A DNA stretch of 12,867 nt from Deltaproteobacteria bacterium (GTDB lineage Bacteria; Desulfobacterota; Dissulfuribacteria; Dissulfuribacterales; UBA3076), in contig WTCF01000093.1 of assembly GCA_013138705.1 (NCBI GenBank), forward strand, positions 1 to 12,867. Direction: 5' to 3'. The notes below the pieces were generated by a model, which had not been told where the DNA came from, did no database searches, and saw only the letters and a program-made list of their open reading frames with translations. The position numbers were made by a program, and so were the translations under genes. Of the stretch, positions 1-4,918 are shown piece after piece; positions within the stretch are counted from its first letter, which is position 1, and every line of letters begins with the position of its first letter.

Positions 1-200
1 TTTCAGATGCCTCAAAAGTAGCATTTGTGACCCTTGTACGCCAACTATCTGAGTGGGGCTTTGCCATGATTGATTGCCAGGTTACTACTTGGCACCTCTT
101 GAGCCTTGGCGCAAAGGAAATACCAAGGTCTTTTTTCCTGGAAAGACTTAAAAAGTTGACTGACCTCCCGAGTAAGGCTCCAGTTGGCAAATGGAGCTAG
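1..200 (+). CDS. aat: Leucyl/phenylalanyl-tRNA--protein transferase, C-terminal part (cut by the window edge)
   Basis: The frame beginning at base 3 is open for 65 codons to TAG at 198-200, and the 5' part lies outside the window. The peptide contains MIDCQV followed by a His/Leu-rich stretch and SLGAKEIPR, which matches the C-terminal signature of Aat (E. coli has LIDCQV...ASLGACEIPR). A SKVAF segment ahead of it corresponds to SKTAL in E. coli. Aat is the cytosolic N-end-rule enzyme that transfers Leu or Phe from aminoacyl-tRNA to proteins with N-terminal Arg or Lys, marking them for ClpS/ClpAP. The tail after the EIPR motif is short (about 27 residues, rich in Lys and Pro) and ends in GKWS. 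The gene converges on the hydrolase gene on the other strand, with 24 nt between the two stops and no visible terminator hairpin. Confidence 0.85.
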   Translation, partial: SDASKVAFVTLVRQLSEWGFAMIDCQVTTWHLLSLGAKEIPRSFFLERLKKLTDLPSKAPVGKWS

Positions 201-224
201 TGTCTGCCCGAAAACAATGGTCAC

Positions 225-1064
225 TCAAATACTAATGCTCACTCCCACTGAGGCAAAAAAGAACCTATCACCAAGTGCATTGTAAAGCTTCGCGCCATTC
301 TCAAGCCCGGTACAGTGGGCAGCTCCCAGCCTTTTAATACCGAACTCCTCAAGGCTGGATAACGTAAAGCCAAACTGGGCAGGATCTGCAAGGCCCAGAT
401 GCGTACCACCCATCACAGTGTGGAATGGCCGGCCGGGGAAATTCTTCTGTATGTGCCTCAGAATATTGATGATCCCTGCATGGGCACAGCCGAGTATTAC
501 AAAAAGACCTTTCTCCGTGTCTATCACTACAGAGAGATCATCTTTCAAAGGATCCTGAATCCAGCCGGCCTTCGGGTCTCTCAGTTGCATATTCGGATCA
601 GGGGGTTCAAAGTCGGTTATTCTTGGAACCATACCAGTCAGGTATACGCCGGGGTAGATCTCCTTGAACTCTTCCACATCGACAAACCTGGCTCCGATAG
701 CCTCAAGATACTCCCTTTTATATCGAAGCCCTATTTCCCTCAGGACATCCCCCTTCTTCCAGTATCGAACAAGAAAAATGTCAGGATGGGCATAGACCGG
801 CTTAGGCCCTGAGATCCCCAGCACCGCCGGAAGCCCGGATGTATGATCATAGTGCCCATGGCTCAAAACTATAGCATCAATTGACCTCAGGTCTTTTCTC
901 AGAATCAGGCTGTTAGACAACACACCAAGGCCCTGGCCTGTGTCAAACAACATGCTGTGCCCTTCAGTCTCAACATAGCAAGACCAGCCGTGCTCCCCAA
1001 TCAACCCGGATGGACCGAAGACGCTATTTTCGCATATTACAGTTAGTTTTAACTGTGAAACCAT
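225..1064 (-). CDS. Metallo-beta-lactamase-fold hydrolase, COG1237 type
   Basis: A 279-residue MBL-fold protein. Zinc-ligand motif SHGHYDH (His69, His71, Asp73, His74) is clear. Later metal-site candidates are His195 in GCAHAG, His222 in GGTH and His250 in AAHCTG. The overall pattern, with a D-LSVV strand before GCAHAG, fits the COG1237 family, which includes the archaeal ribofuranosylaminobenzene phosphate synthase-like proteins. The substrate here cannot be told. The start at 1064 is preferred over an in-frame ATG at 1085 because AGGAGGT (complement of 1071-1077) lies 6 nt upstream of 1064. No signal peptide is seen, so it is probably cytosolic. It is the last gene of a minus-strand operon with two small Cys-rich proteins; the preceding gene stops 26 nt upstream of the start. 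Family assignment is firm, function open. Confidence 0.88.
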   Translation of the reverse strand: MVSQLKLTVICENSVFGPSGLIGEHGWSCYVETEGHSMLFDTGQGLGVLSNSLILRKDLRSIDAIVLSHGHYDHTSGLPAVLGISGPKPVYAHPDIFLVRYWKKGDVLREIGLRYKREYLEAIGARFVDVEEFKEIYPGVYLTGMVPRITDFEPPDPNMQLRDPKAGWIQDPLKDDLSVVIDTEKGLFVILGCAHAGIINILRHIQKNFPGRPFHTVMGGTHLGLADPAQFGFTLSSLEEFGIKRLGAAHCTGLENGAKLYNALGDRFFFASVGVSISI

Positions 1065-1090
1065 GAGAGTACCTCCTGTAATCAATAATG

Positions 1091-1384
1091 TTATTTATCT
1101 CTTATCTTTTTTCTTTTTCGTTTTTTCGCTTTTTGTTTTTTCTTTTTGGGTTTGTCCGGTGCTATCAATTCCAATTTTTCGCCATAATTTTTAATAATTT
1201 CTTTTCGTATTTCTTCACGTTCCGCAGGACCAATACCATAGCCGGATATTGTATAATCCCAATCTCTCTTCCGAATTAAATCACGTTCTAATTTTCCTGC
1301 ACATTCTGCACAAAGTCCTAAATCATCAAGAGGTTGAAAAATGTCACATCCCTGGCACTCCCCCCTCATAAAAGCCAAAGCCAT
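1091..1384 (-). CDS. Small zinc-ribbon-like protein with Lys-rich tail (hypothetical)
   Basis: A 97-residue protein not recognised as a named family. Cys10-x2-Cys13 and Cys25-x2-Cys28 form a likely zinc knuckle near the N-terminus. A central Arg/Glu-rich helical segment follows (about 30-75), and the tail (76-97) is almost entirely Lys and Arg. A basic tail plus a zinc ribbon suggests nucleic-acid or ribosome binding, but this is inference. The long T-run on the + strand at about 1095-1145 is simply the complement of the Lys codons. Start choice is uncertain: ATG 1384 overlaps the upstream gene by 41 nt, while ATG 1369 (Met6) overlaps by 26 nt and still keeps all four Cys. Neither has a strong Shine-Dalgarno, so translation is probably coupled to the upstream gene. 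Confidence 0.7.
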   Translation of the reverse strand: MALAFMRGECQGCDIFQPLDDLGLCAECAGKLERDLIRKRDWDYTISGYGIGPAEREEIRKEIIKNYGEKLELIAPDKPKKKKQKAKKRKRKKIRDK

Positions 1385-1622
1385 TTAACTCATCGTATTC
1401 ATCGGCAAACAGATCATCCACTTCAAAACCGAGAGTCGCTTGTGTAAGCTGACTTTGCCCTAATTCAGTTAAAAATACCTCATCCATCAAACGCTCACCG
1501 CACGTGGGACAAATTATCTTCTTTTCAAAACACGGTCTATCCGAGTTATCGGGCAAAGTGACCTCACCAACATCGCAATCAAAGATTTGCCCACAATTCT
1601 TACATTCAAAGTTTATTTCCAT
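1344..1622 (-). CDS. Small Cys-rich zinc-finger-like protein (hypothetical)
   Basis: A 92-residue protein with Cys7-x2-Cys10 and Cys38-x2-Cys41, the spacing of a two-knuckle zinc ribbon, plus extra Cys16 and Cys31 between them. The C-terminal third is acidic (EVDDLFADEYDE), the opposite of the basic tail of its downstream neighbour. GGGGGAAA just before the ATG at 1622 can serve as ribosome-binding site. It is the first gene of the three-gene minus-strand operon ending in the MBL-fold hydrolase. A possible extended -10 (TGA-TATACA, complement of 1651-1659) lies 29 nt upstream of the start. I do not recognise the family. The opposite charge of the two small proteins and their overlap suggest that they act together, which is inference. 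Confidence 0.65.
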   Translation of the reverse strand: MEINFECKNCGQIFDCDVGEVTLPDNSDRPCFEKKIICPTCGERLMDEVFLTELGQSQLTQATLGFEVDDLFADEYDELNGFGFYEGGVPGM

Positions 1623-1659
1623 TTTCCCCCGTTTGAACCTGACGCGCTAATGTATATCA

Positions 1660-1697
1660 GGCATCAGCCGTGGCCTTTGGAACATCGGCTGGATGCC
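1660..1697. repeat. Strong imperfect hairpin
   Basis: GGCATCAGCCG (1660-1670) pairs with CGGCTGGATGCC (1686-1697), leaving a single bulged G and a 15-nt loop. No T-run follows on either strand, so it is not a classical terminator. It sits just upstream of the zinc-ribbon operon on the minus strand, and ends 5 nt before a group-II-intron-like GTGCGCC start at 1703 on the + strand. Confidence 0.55.
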
Positions 1698-1755
1698 GTT
1701 GTGTGCGCCAGGCATGGGCGCGAACTTATGGGGTGAAAGTCCCTTGTATACGAAA
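1690..1755 (+). other. Possible group II intron 5'-end remnant (copy 1)
   Basis: GTGCGCCAGGCATGGGCG at 1703-1720 followed by TATGGGGTGAAAGTCCC (1727-1743) resembles the 5' end and early domain I of bacterial group II introns, which begin GTGCG and carry a GGTGAAAGTCC-type stem. No reverse transcriptase ORF and no domain V follow; the similarity stops at about 1755, where a truncated toxin gene begins on the other strand. A 46-nt stretch (1690-1735) aligns with 4798-4843 at 35 of 46 positions. The assignment rests on remembered consensus only. Confidence 0.4.
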
Positions 1756-1764
1756 CCCGTTTTA

Positions 1765-1950
1765 TCATCTGATGATGACTCCACCCCTTTTCCCCTTTCC
1801 TTTCACTGCCCATCGAATTTTTCTAACTCCGCCACTTCCACGGACAACGTCACCAGCATCAGGGTAAGCCATTAAATGCCATTGAAATGCTCTATATTCA
1901 TCATTAGACAAGTATTTCCCCAGTAACCTTGTGAATATGGAGGAAATTCC
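1765..1950 (-). pseudogene. RelE/ParE-family toxin remnant, truncated at both ends
   Basis: The minus-strand frame between TAA (1953-1951) and TGA (1767-1765) is 61 codons with no usable start. Its peptide follows the conserved layout of a RelE/ParE-type toxin family: IFTRLLGKYLSNDEYRAFQ, then AYPDAGDVVRGSGGVRKIRW, then KGKGKRGGV. In intact relatives RGG is followed by a strand of the type R-V-I-Y-Y-W; here the frame ends right after GGVIIR. The N-terminal start and the C-terminal catalytic strand are therefore missing, and no antitoxin partner remains. The break falls at the junction with the group-II-intron-like segment. Recognition of the family is fairly firm; the name of the subfamily is not. 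Confidence 0.7.
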
Positions 1951-1971
1951 TTAAATTATTAAACTAACTCC

Positions 1972-1997
1972 GTCCCCTAAATTTGTCCCCTAAATTC
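1972..1997. repeat. Tandem 13-bp direct repeat
   Basis: GTCCCCTAAATTT (1972-1984) is immediately followed by GTCCCCTAAATTC (1985-1997), 12 of 13 identical. GTCCC is the complement of the GGGAC found at other block boundaries (2074, 2652, 2978, 3544 and 4915), so this may be a duplicated element end. Confidence 0.6.
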
Positions 1998-2103
1998 AGT
2001 GAGATTTTTCCGGTCTACCCGGCGGCCATCTCCCAGCAGGGATTGATGGCAACCTGCGAAGACCCGCTGAAATAGGGACAACCGAATTAGAATCTCCTCT
2101 TAT

Positions 2104-2331
2104 TCAGGCATGCGCCTTCTCAAGGTGTTGAGCTATCAGCACCTTGATGAGGGACTGACGAGGCACGCCGAGTCGTTTGGCCTCTCTGTCTAGCGAGTGG
2201 ATCATCCAGACAGGGAAGTCAACATTGACTCGCTTTTGTTCCTGCCTAGGTCGGCGTGCATTAGAGAGGTCAAGGTACTTCGTAATGTCCTCTCCAGCAT
2301 CGAACTTCTTCTCCAGTTCTCTAGCCTTCAT
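2104..2331 (-). CDS. brnA: BrnA-family antitoxin (ribbon-helix-helix)
   Basis: A 75-residue protein starting at ATG 2331, preceded by GGAGGAG inside the 3' end of the toxin gene. A longer frame reaches back to 2457, but it lies inside the toxin gene and lacks family similarity, so the shorter start is used. Residues 34-71 (RVNVDFPVWMIHSLDREAKR...) form a ribbon-helix-helix DNA-binding domain, and the N-terminal half is charged and probably wraps the toxin. BrnA neutralises the BrnT ribonuclease and with it represses the shared promoter. It overlaps brnT by 11 nt, so the two are translationally coupled. The toxin-first order is normal for this family. Confidence 0.85.
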   Translation of the reverse strand: MKARELEKKFDAGEDITKYLDLSNARRPRQEQKRVNVDFPVWMIHSLDREAKRLGVPRQSLIKVLIAQHLEKAHA

Positions 2332-2581
2332 AAATCTCAATCTCCTCCCTTCGGGACCGGCGAACTGATATGATTCGGATTTGCTCGCCGTGGTAAGTAA
2401 TGATGCCGGACCAGTGCTTCTCTCCGATTCTGCTGACAACGAGGAATCTGGGTTCATCCTCGGTTCGCGCAGGGATCTCGATCAGGTCCGGGTCATTCCA
2501 CAAGGCTTGGGCCTCAACGAAGTCGATGCCGTGCTTGCGTCTGTTTGATGCGCTCTTTCTCGGGTCGAACTCGAATTCCAT
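2321..2581 (-). CDS. brnT: BrnT-family toxin (RelE-like ribonuclease)
   Basis: An 86-residue protein of the BrnT (DUF497/COG2929) family. MEFEFDPRKSASNRRKHGIDF is the family N-terminal signature; WNDP, the ARTEDEPRF region and the C-terminal RRSRREE stretch follow at the usual distances. BrnT toxins have a RelE-like fold and cleave RNA to block translation. The gene appears full length. Its ATG lies almost at the predicted transcription start and has no Shine-Dalgarno upstream, so the mRNA may be leaderless or nearly so. It is cotranscribed with brnA. An operator palindrome abuts the start codon. Confidence 0.87.
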   Translation of the reverse strand: MEFEFDPRKSASNRRKHGIDFVEAQALWNDPDLIEIPARTEDEPRFLVVSRIGEKHWSGIITYHGEQIRIISVRRSRREEIEIYEG

Positions 2582-2618
2582 GGTATAGATACTATACCGG
2601 ATAGGTGGTGGTTGTCAA
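2582..2618 (-). promoter_or_regulatory. brnTA promoter with overlapping operator palindrome
   Basis: On the minus strand TTGACA (complement of 2613-2618) is followed after 16 nt by TATAGT (complement of 2591-2596), a near-consensus sigma70 promoter. A perfect inverted repeat GGTATAG-ATA-CTATACC covers 2582-2598, overlapping the -10 and touching the brnT start codon at 2581. This is where a dimeric ribbon-helix-helix repressor such as BrnA would be expected to bind, giving autoregulation. Confidence 0.7.
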
Positions 2619-2660
2619 CAGGCTGATCCTGGGTAATAGAGGGCTGTAATAGGGGACATC

Positions 2661-2684
2661 CAATTTATACAACATATTTTCACC
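2661..2684. repeat. Partial third copy of the 71-bp repeat
   Basis: CAATTTATACAACATATTT followed by TCAC matches the first 23 nt of the two longer copies (3554 and 4919) with one extra T, then diverges. It is preceded by AGGGGACATC, like the GGGACATTGC before 3554, which suggests that this edge is a true element end. Confidence 0.65.
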
Positions 2685-2890
2685 AGCACCATCTTGAGCT
2701 ACGGGACGCCATTTCTGAATGAACTTATAGGTACTTTTTAACCTCTTTGAGTTCTTCGGTCTTAACAGCCCGTACTGTGTGCCTATCAGCACACGTTTCA
2801 GATGGGTTAAAGTCCCACTCGACCATAGGCCCCGGGCCGATATCCAGCAAGTGGGGGTAATGCCTCACTGGCCGAAGCGATGGAGCCCGG

Positions 2891-2926
2891 CTGTCATGAC
2901 GGGGCATTTTGCCACTCCAAGCATGA
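2891..2926. repeat. 36-bp dispersed direct repeat, copy 1
   Basis: The sequence from CTGTCATGACGGGGCATTTT to CCAAGCATGA matches 3759-3794 at 34 of 36 positions in the same orientation. Similarity ends sharply on both sides. Origin unknown. Confidence 0.7.
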
Positions 2927-2991
2927 AAATTTGCCACCCGCTCGCAGTGCTCGCTCGACACACCAACGAACACAGATAGGGACAACCGAAG

Positions 2992-3303
2992 TCAGCGGGA
3001 GGGATTTTGCCCGCCCGCCATTCCTTGCAAAGCTTTTCTTCTGAGAAATGGACAAAATTGAGGGGTCGCCACATCCGCCAAACGTTGAACACTCATTGGG
3101 ATGGGCCATTCAAGCTCGCGCAGCAGCAGTTCGACAAAGTCTTCCTCGGCCCGCACAGCGGCAATGGCTTCGCGAGGGACCGGTTTGATTTCAACAACCA
3201 AACCTCGTATCACAAGATCGATCATTTTTGTCCTCACGGCCATTGAGGAAAGATCGATAAGCTCCGCAAGCTCCTTTGTTGAAAGCGCCTTGTGCTCTTT
3301 CAT
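2992..3303 (-). CDS. Small HTH-like hypothetical protein, possibly 3'-truncated
   Basis: A 103-residue ORF starting at ATG 3303 (a TTG codon just upstream is also in frame). Residues 6-37 (ALSTKELAELIDLSSMAVRT... and a following wing-like segment) look like a winged helix-turn-helix. GGAGG lies 12 nt before the ATG, and the start overlaps the upstream frame as TGATG, so the two were once coupled. The last third (after about residue 70) is of different character and runs into a GC-rich hairpin at 2995-3018, so the original C-terminus may have been replaced. I do not recognise the family. It may be a remnant of a phage or transposon operon, which is a guess. Confidence 0.4.
   Translation of the reverse strand: MKEHKALSTKELAELIDLSSMAVRTKMIDLVIRGLVVEIKPVPREAIAAVRAEEDFVELLLRELEWPIPMSVQRLADVATPQFCPFLRRKALQGMAGGQNPSR
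2995..3018. repeat. GC-rich hairpin
   Basis: GCGGGAGGG (2995-3003) and CCCGCCCGC (3010-3018) pair over 9 positions with one mismatch around the 6-nt loop ATTTTG. It covers the last codons of the HTH-like ORF and adjoins the ATAGGGACAACCGAA block at 2976-2990. It resembles REP-type palindromes. There is no T-run for a terminator. Confidence 0.5.
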
Positions 3304-3531
3304 CAAGTTGTATGTCCTCCATAAGGCGTCACGACCTGCGGCGGTAACAGCCAGCGATCCACGCGGCGGACAGCCCGCAAATCGGTATGGTGTTCGTCAT
3401 GCTTTTTCACCAAGGCAACCGCCTCTTCAATATGGTACCATATCCTACTCTGAAGTCATCGTGGCAATCCCGCTTCCGAGTTCCTCTGAATCGACCACGT
3501 CCATCCATGTAACCAGTTTGAGTCGATTTTC
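3303..3531 (-). pseudogene. Frameshifted hypothetical gene fragment
   Basis: Two adjoining minus-strand frames look like one gene broken by a single extra base near 3447. The first part (3531-3448) reads ENRLKLVTWMDVVDSEELGS... and ends MTSE before TAG (3447-3445). Skipping one T continues as RIWYHIEEAVALVKKHDEHH... for about 45 residues to TGA (3305-3303). The joined product would be about 76 residues. A TGA directly precedes the first part, so the 5' end is missing as well, close to the edge of the repeat at 3541-3624. No family is recognised. The TGATG overlap with the HTH-like ORF shows that the pair was once an operon. Confidence 0.45.
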
Positions 3532-3553
3532 TCAGGAATGTGAGGGACATTGC

Positions 3554-3624
3554 CAATTTATACAACATATTTCACTGGCAGGACCTTTTCATGGCTTCCG
3601 TGTCCAATCCCCCGTTTTATAAAA
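3554..3624. repeat. 71-bp direct repeat, copy A
   Basis: Runs from CAATTTATACAACATATTT to CCCCCGTTTTATAAAA and matches 4919-4989 at 70 of 71 positions (one T/C difference). It is preceded by GGGACATTGC. The two copies are in the same orientation and flank about 1.3 kb holding the 31-residue ORF and the PIN toxin-antitoxin module. A shortened third copy is at 2661. Confidence 0.85.
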
Positions 3625-3879
3625 ATTGAATGGGGCTCAATTCCACGTGCCATAACGTCATGTAGGACACCAGACGCATCGAGCCTAAATTGTCTCTGCA
3701 TGAGGACAATGTGCCATCATAATTAATCGGCAATGCTACTTCTTTTCGCAAATTCAAACTGTTATGACGGGGCATTTTGCTACTCCAAGCATGAGTGGTT
3801 TTGCCTTGACTCAGGGCAGTGAGACGGGATGATAATTAAATGGATATATGGCTATTAAACAACGAAACAGAGGAATAGC
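3625..3879. other. Non-coding stretch with repeat copy and a weak promoter
   Basis: No gene is supported here. It contains an AT-rich inverted repeat AATTGA/TCAATT near its left end, the second copy of the 36-bp repeat (3759-3794), and a weak promoter-like pair TTGACT (3806-3811) and GATAAT (3831-3836) with a long 19-nt spacer ahead of the short ORF at 3880. Confidence 0.35.
3759..3794. repeat. 36-bp dispersed direct repeat, copy 2
   Basis: Matches 2891-2926 at 34 of 36 positions in the same orientation, about 870 bp away. Flanks are unrelated. Confidence 0.7.
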
Positions 3880-3975
3880 ATGACCGCAACTTCTGTTGCT
3901 TTGTTCAATCCGAATCCGAAATGGCCGGACGGATACGTCCATTTTGAGAACCGGTTACTTAAAACTCAGCAATGA
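3880..3975 (+). pseudogene. Truncated 31-residue ORF, possibly the N-terminus of a recombinase
   Basis: ATG 3880 is preceded by GAGGAA at 5 nt. The frame encodes 31 residues (MTATSVALFNPNPKWPDGY then VHFENRLLKTQQ) and ends at TGA 3973-3975. The last five sense codons already lie inside the 3' end of the PIN toxin gene on the other strand, so the original gene was probably cut at about 3957 when that module arrived. The peptide reads like a genuine protein N-terminus. A tyrosine recombinase or integron-type integrase is possible, since such proteins often place a Leu-Leu-Lys segment before the first helix of the core-binding domain, but this is a weak guess. Confidence 0.3.
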
Positions 3976-4366
3976 ACGTTGCAGGTGAAATGATTTTGAC
4001 TTTGTCGAACCACTCCAAATTCAATAAATGCGGATCTCCAGTTACGATATATTTCACATCTGCAGCTAAAGCACATTCAAGGATGATGTTATCATCCGGG
4101 TCGTCCTTGATTAAATCAACTGTGATTTGAGGGAACACAAAGCAAAATATATCTTCTATCTCTTTGACAATTGAAAAACACTCCTCATGAGTAAGGCCAA
4201 ATTTTGGTCTTATGAGAACTTCTCTAAAATCGGTGAGTATTGCGGGAGAAATATAAGCGTTAATCCTGCCCTGAATAACCAATTCAAGGATTTGCCGCGG
4301 CTTGCCGCCGAATAAAATGCCGGATATCAGTACATTTGTATCAAGACACACCTTTGTTTTTGGCAT
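3959..4366 (-). CDS. PIN-domain toxin (putative ribonuclease, COG1569-like)
   Basis: A 135-residue PIN-domain protein. CLDTNVLISG at the N-terminus gives Asp9 and the adjacent Thr/Asn. Glu49 (DFREVL), Asp92 (in DPDDN) and Asp111 (VTGDPHLL) complete the four acidic residues that bind Mg2+ or Mn2+ in PIN nucleases, so the site looks intact. Such toxins cleave tRNA, rRNA or mRNA; the target here is not predictable. The start at 4366 is 2 nt after the stop of the ribbon-helix-helix antitoxin gene, so the two form one operon, antitoxin first. Length is normal for the family. The module is flanked by 71-bp direct repeats. Confidence 0.88.
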   Translation of the reverse strand: MPKTKVCLDTNVLISGILFGGKPRQILELVIQGRINAYISPAILTDFREVLIRPKFGLTHEECFSIVKEIEDIFCFVFPQITVDLIKDDPDDNIILECALAADVKYIVTGDPHLLNLEWFDKVKIISPATFIAEF

Positions 4367-4368
4367 TT

Positions 4369-4614
4369 CTATTTTCTTTTCTCACTACGATATCGACTAA
4401 TTTCCTCCAGCACATCCTTTTCGGTGAGAGCCTGCTCGCCTGATTGTATTGATGTTTTAGCAAAAATATTATTCCAACGTTCCTTTCTTTCTATATAGAT
4501 GCGGGCTGCTTCACGAAGAAGTTCAGAGCGAGAACGGGACTCACGCTGGGCAATTCGGTCAATGTTAGCAAGAAGTCTATCCTGGAAAGATATATTTACT
4601 GTGACTGTGCTCAT
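4369..4614 (-). CDS. Ribbon-helix-helix antitoxin of the PIN module
   Basis: An 81-residue CopG/MetJ-like protein. Residues 2-9 (STVTVNIS) form the DNA-contacting strand and residues 11-42 the two helices, including SRSRSELLREAARIYI. The C-terminal half (about 45-81) is charged and probably holds the PIN toxin inactive. A good Shine-Dalgarno (AGGAGGT, complement of 4620-4626) lies just upstream of ATG 4614. It is the first gene of a two-gene operon with the PIN toxin, and a perfect palindrome upstream is the likely operator. The specific subfamily cannot be named. Confidence 0.85.
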   Translation of the reverse strand: MSTVTVNISFQDRLLANIDRIAQRESRSRSELLREAARIYIERKERWNNIFAKTSIQSGEQALTEKDVLEEISRYRSEKRK

Positions 4615-4632
4615 GTCTCACCTCCTATTCCC

Positions 4633-4661
4633 AATATCATACAAACTTTGTATGCTGTCAA
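4633..4661 (-). promoter_or_regulatory. PIN-module promoter and operator palindrome
   Basis: CATACAAA-C-TTTGTATG (4638-4654) is a perfect 8-bp inverted repeat with a 1-nt centre. On the minus strand TTGACA (complement of 4656-4661) lies just before it and GATATT (complement of 4633-4638) is a possible -10 at 17-nt spacing. The palindrome thus fills the promoter spacer, the expected place for autorepression by the ribbon-helix-helix antitoxin. Confidence 0.65.
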
Positions 4662-4721
4662 CTTTTTGGCGAAATCGCTTGTTGGCCAACTGCAGCCATA
4701 AGCAGCGGGCGATAACAACCA

Positions 4722-4741
4722 ATGGATTTCGGTAAATCCAT
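4722..4741. repeat. Perfect 8-bp hairpin with tetraloop
   Basis: ATGGATTT (4722-4729) and AAATCCAT (4734-4741) pair around CGGT. There is no T-run after it on either strand. Its role is unknown. Confidence 0.5.
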
Positions 4742-4797
4742 GACAATAGACGGACTTATGGGGTGATGTCAAAACCGCAAGCTATAGCCCATCTGCC

Positions 4798-4843
4798 TTA
4801 ATGGCATTGTATACGCCCGACATGGGTGTGAACTTATGAGGTG
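4798..4843 (+). other. Possible group II intron 5'-end remnant (copy 2)
   Basis: TACGCCCGACATGGGTGTG and GAACTTATGAGGTG align with 1690-1735 (35 of 46 identical, no gaps). The GAAAGTCC motif of copy 1 is lost here, so this copy is more decayed. A shorter core, ACTTATGGGGTGA, is also present at 4754-4766. No RT gene or domain V is near. Confidence 0.35.
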
Positions 4844-4918
4844 CGTCCGGGCTATGGCCCGACGACCTTTGTGATCCGACCTGCCTGTGCGGGCACGCAG
4901 ACAAGGGAATGTGGGGGA

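Larger units (their letters stand above)
2599..2991. other. Gene-poor stretch of repeat and intron-like fragments
   Basis: No credible gene is seen beyond the brn promoter. It holds a partial copy of the 71-bp repeat (from 2661), a GGTTAAAGTCCCACTCGACC segment at 2809-2828 with downstream TGGCCGAAGCGATGGAGCC (2868-2886) that resembles group II intron domain I, one copy of a 36-bp dispersed repeat (2891-2926), and an ATAGGGACAACCGAA block (2976-2990) identical to 2072-2086. Open frames on the minus strand here run through these repeats and are not supported as proteins. Confidence 0.45.

Noticed and set aside
399..812. Long + strand open frame opposite the MBL-fold gene
   Set aside because: It is the shadow of a well-supported hydrolase on the other strand, with no ribosome-binding site or family likeness.
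1095..1145. T-rich run on the + strand as a terminator
   Set aside because: It is the complement of Lys codons in the basic tail of the small zinc-ribbon-like protein and has no hairpin before it.
1968..2075. + strand stretch reading FSEIFPVYPAAISQQGL and ending at TAG 2073
   Set aside because: It looks protein-like but has no start, crosses the tandem 13-bp repeat and is only 35 codons; I could not name a family, so it is at most a gene-end remnant.
2725..2985. 86-codon minus-strand open frame
   Set aside because: It runs through a dispersed repeat and an intron-like segment, and no protein family is recognisable.
4681..4765. Possible integron attC site (palindrome, GCGGGCGATAACAA, hairpin)
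   Set aside because: No paired GTTRRRY/RYYYAAC core sites could be fitted on either strand.
4881..4907. CCTGCCTGTGCG/CGCAGACAAGG imperfect stem as a terminator
   Set aside because: Pairing is interrupted by several mismatches and no T-run follows.
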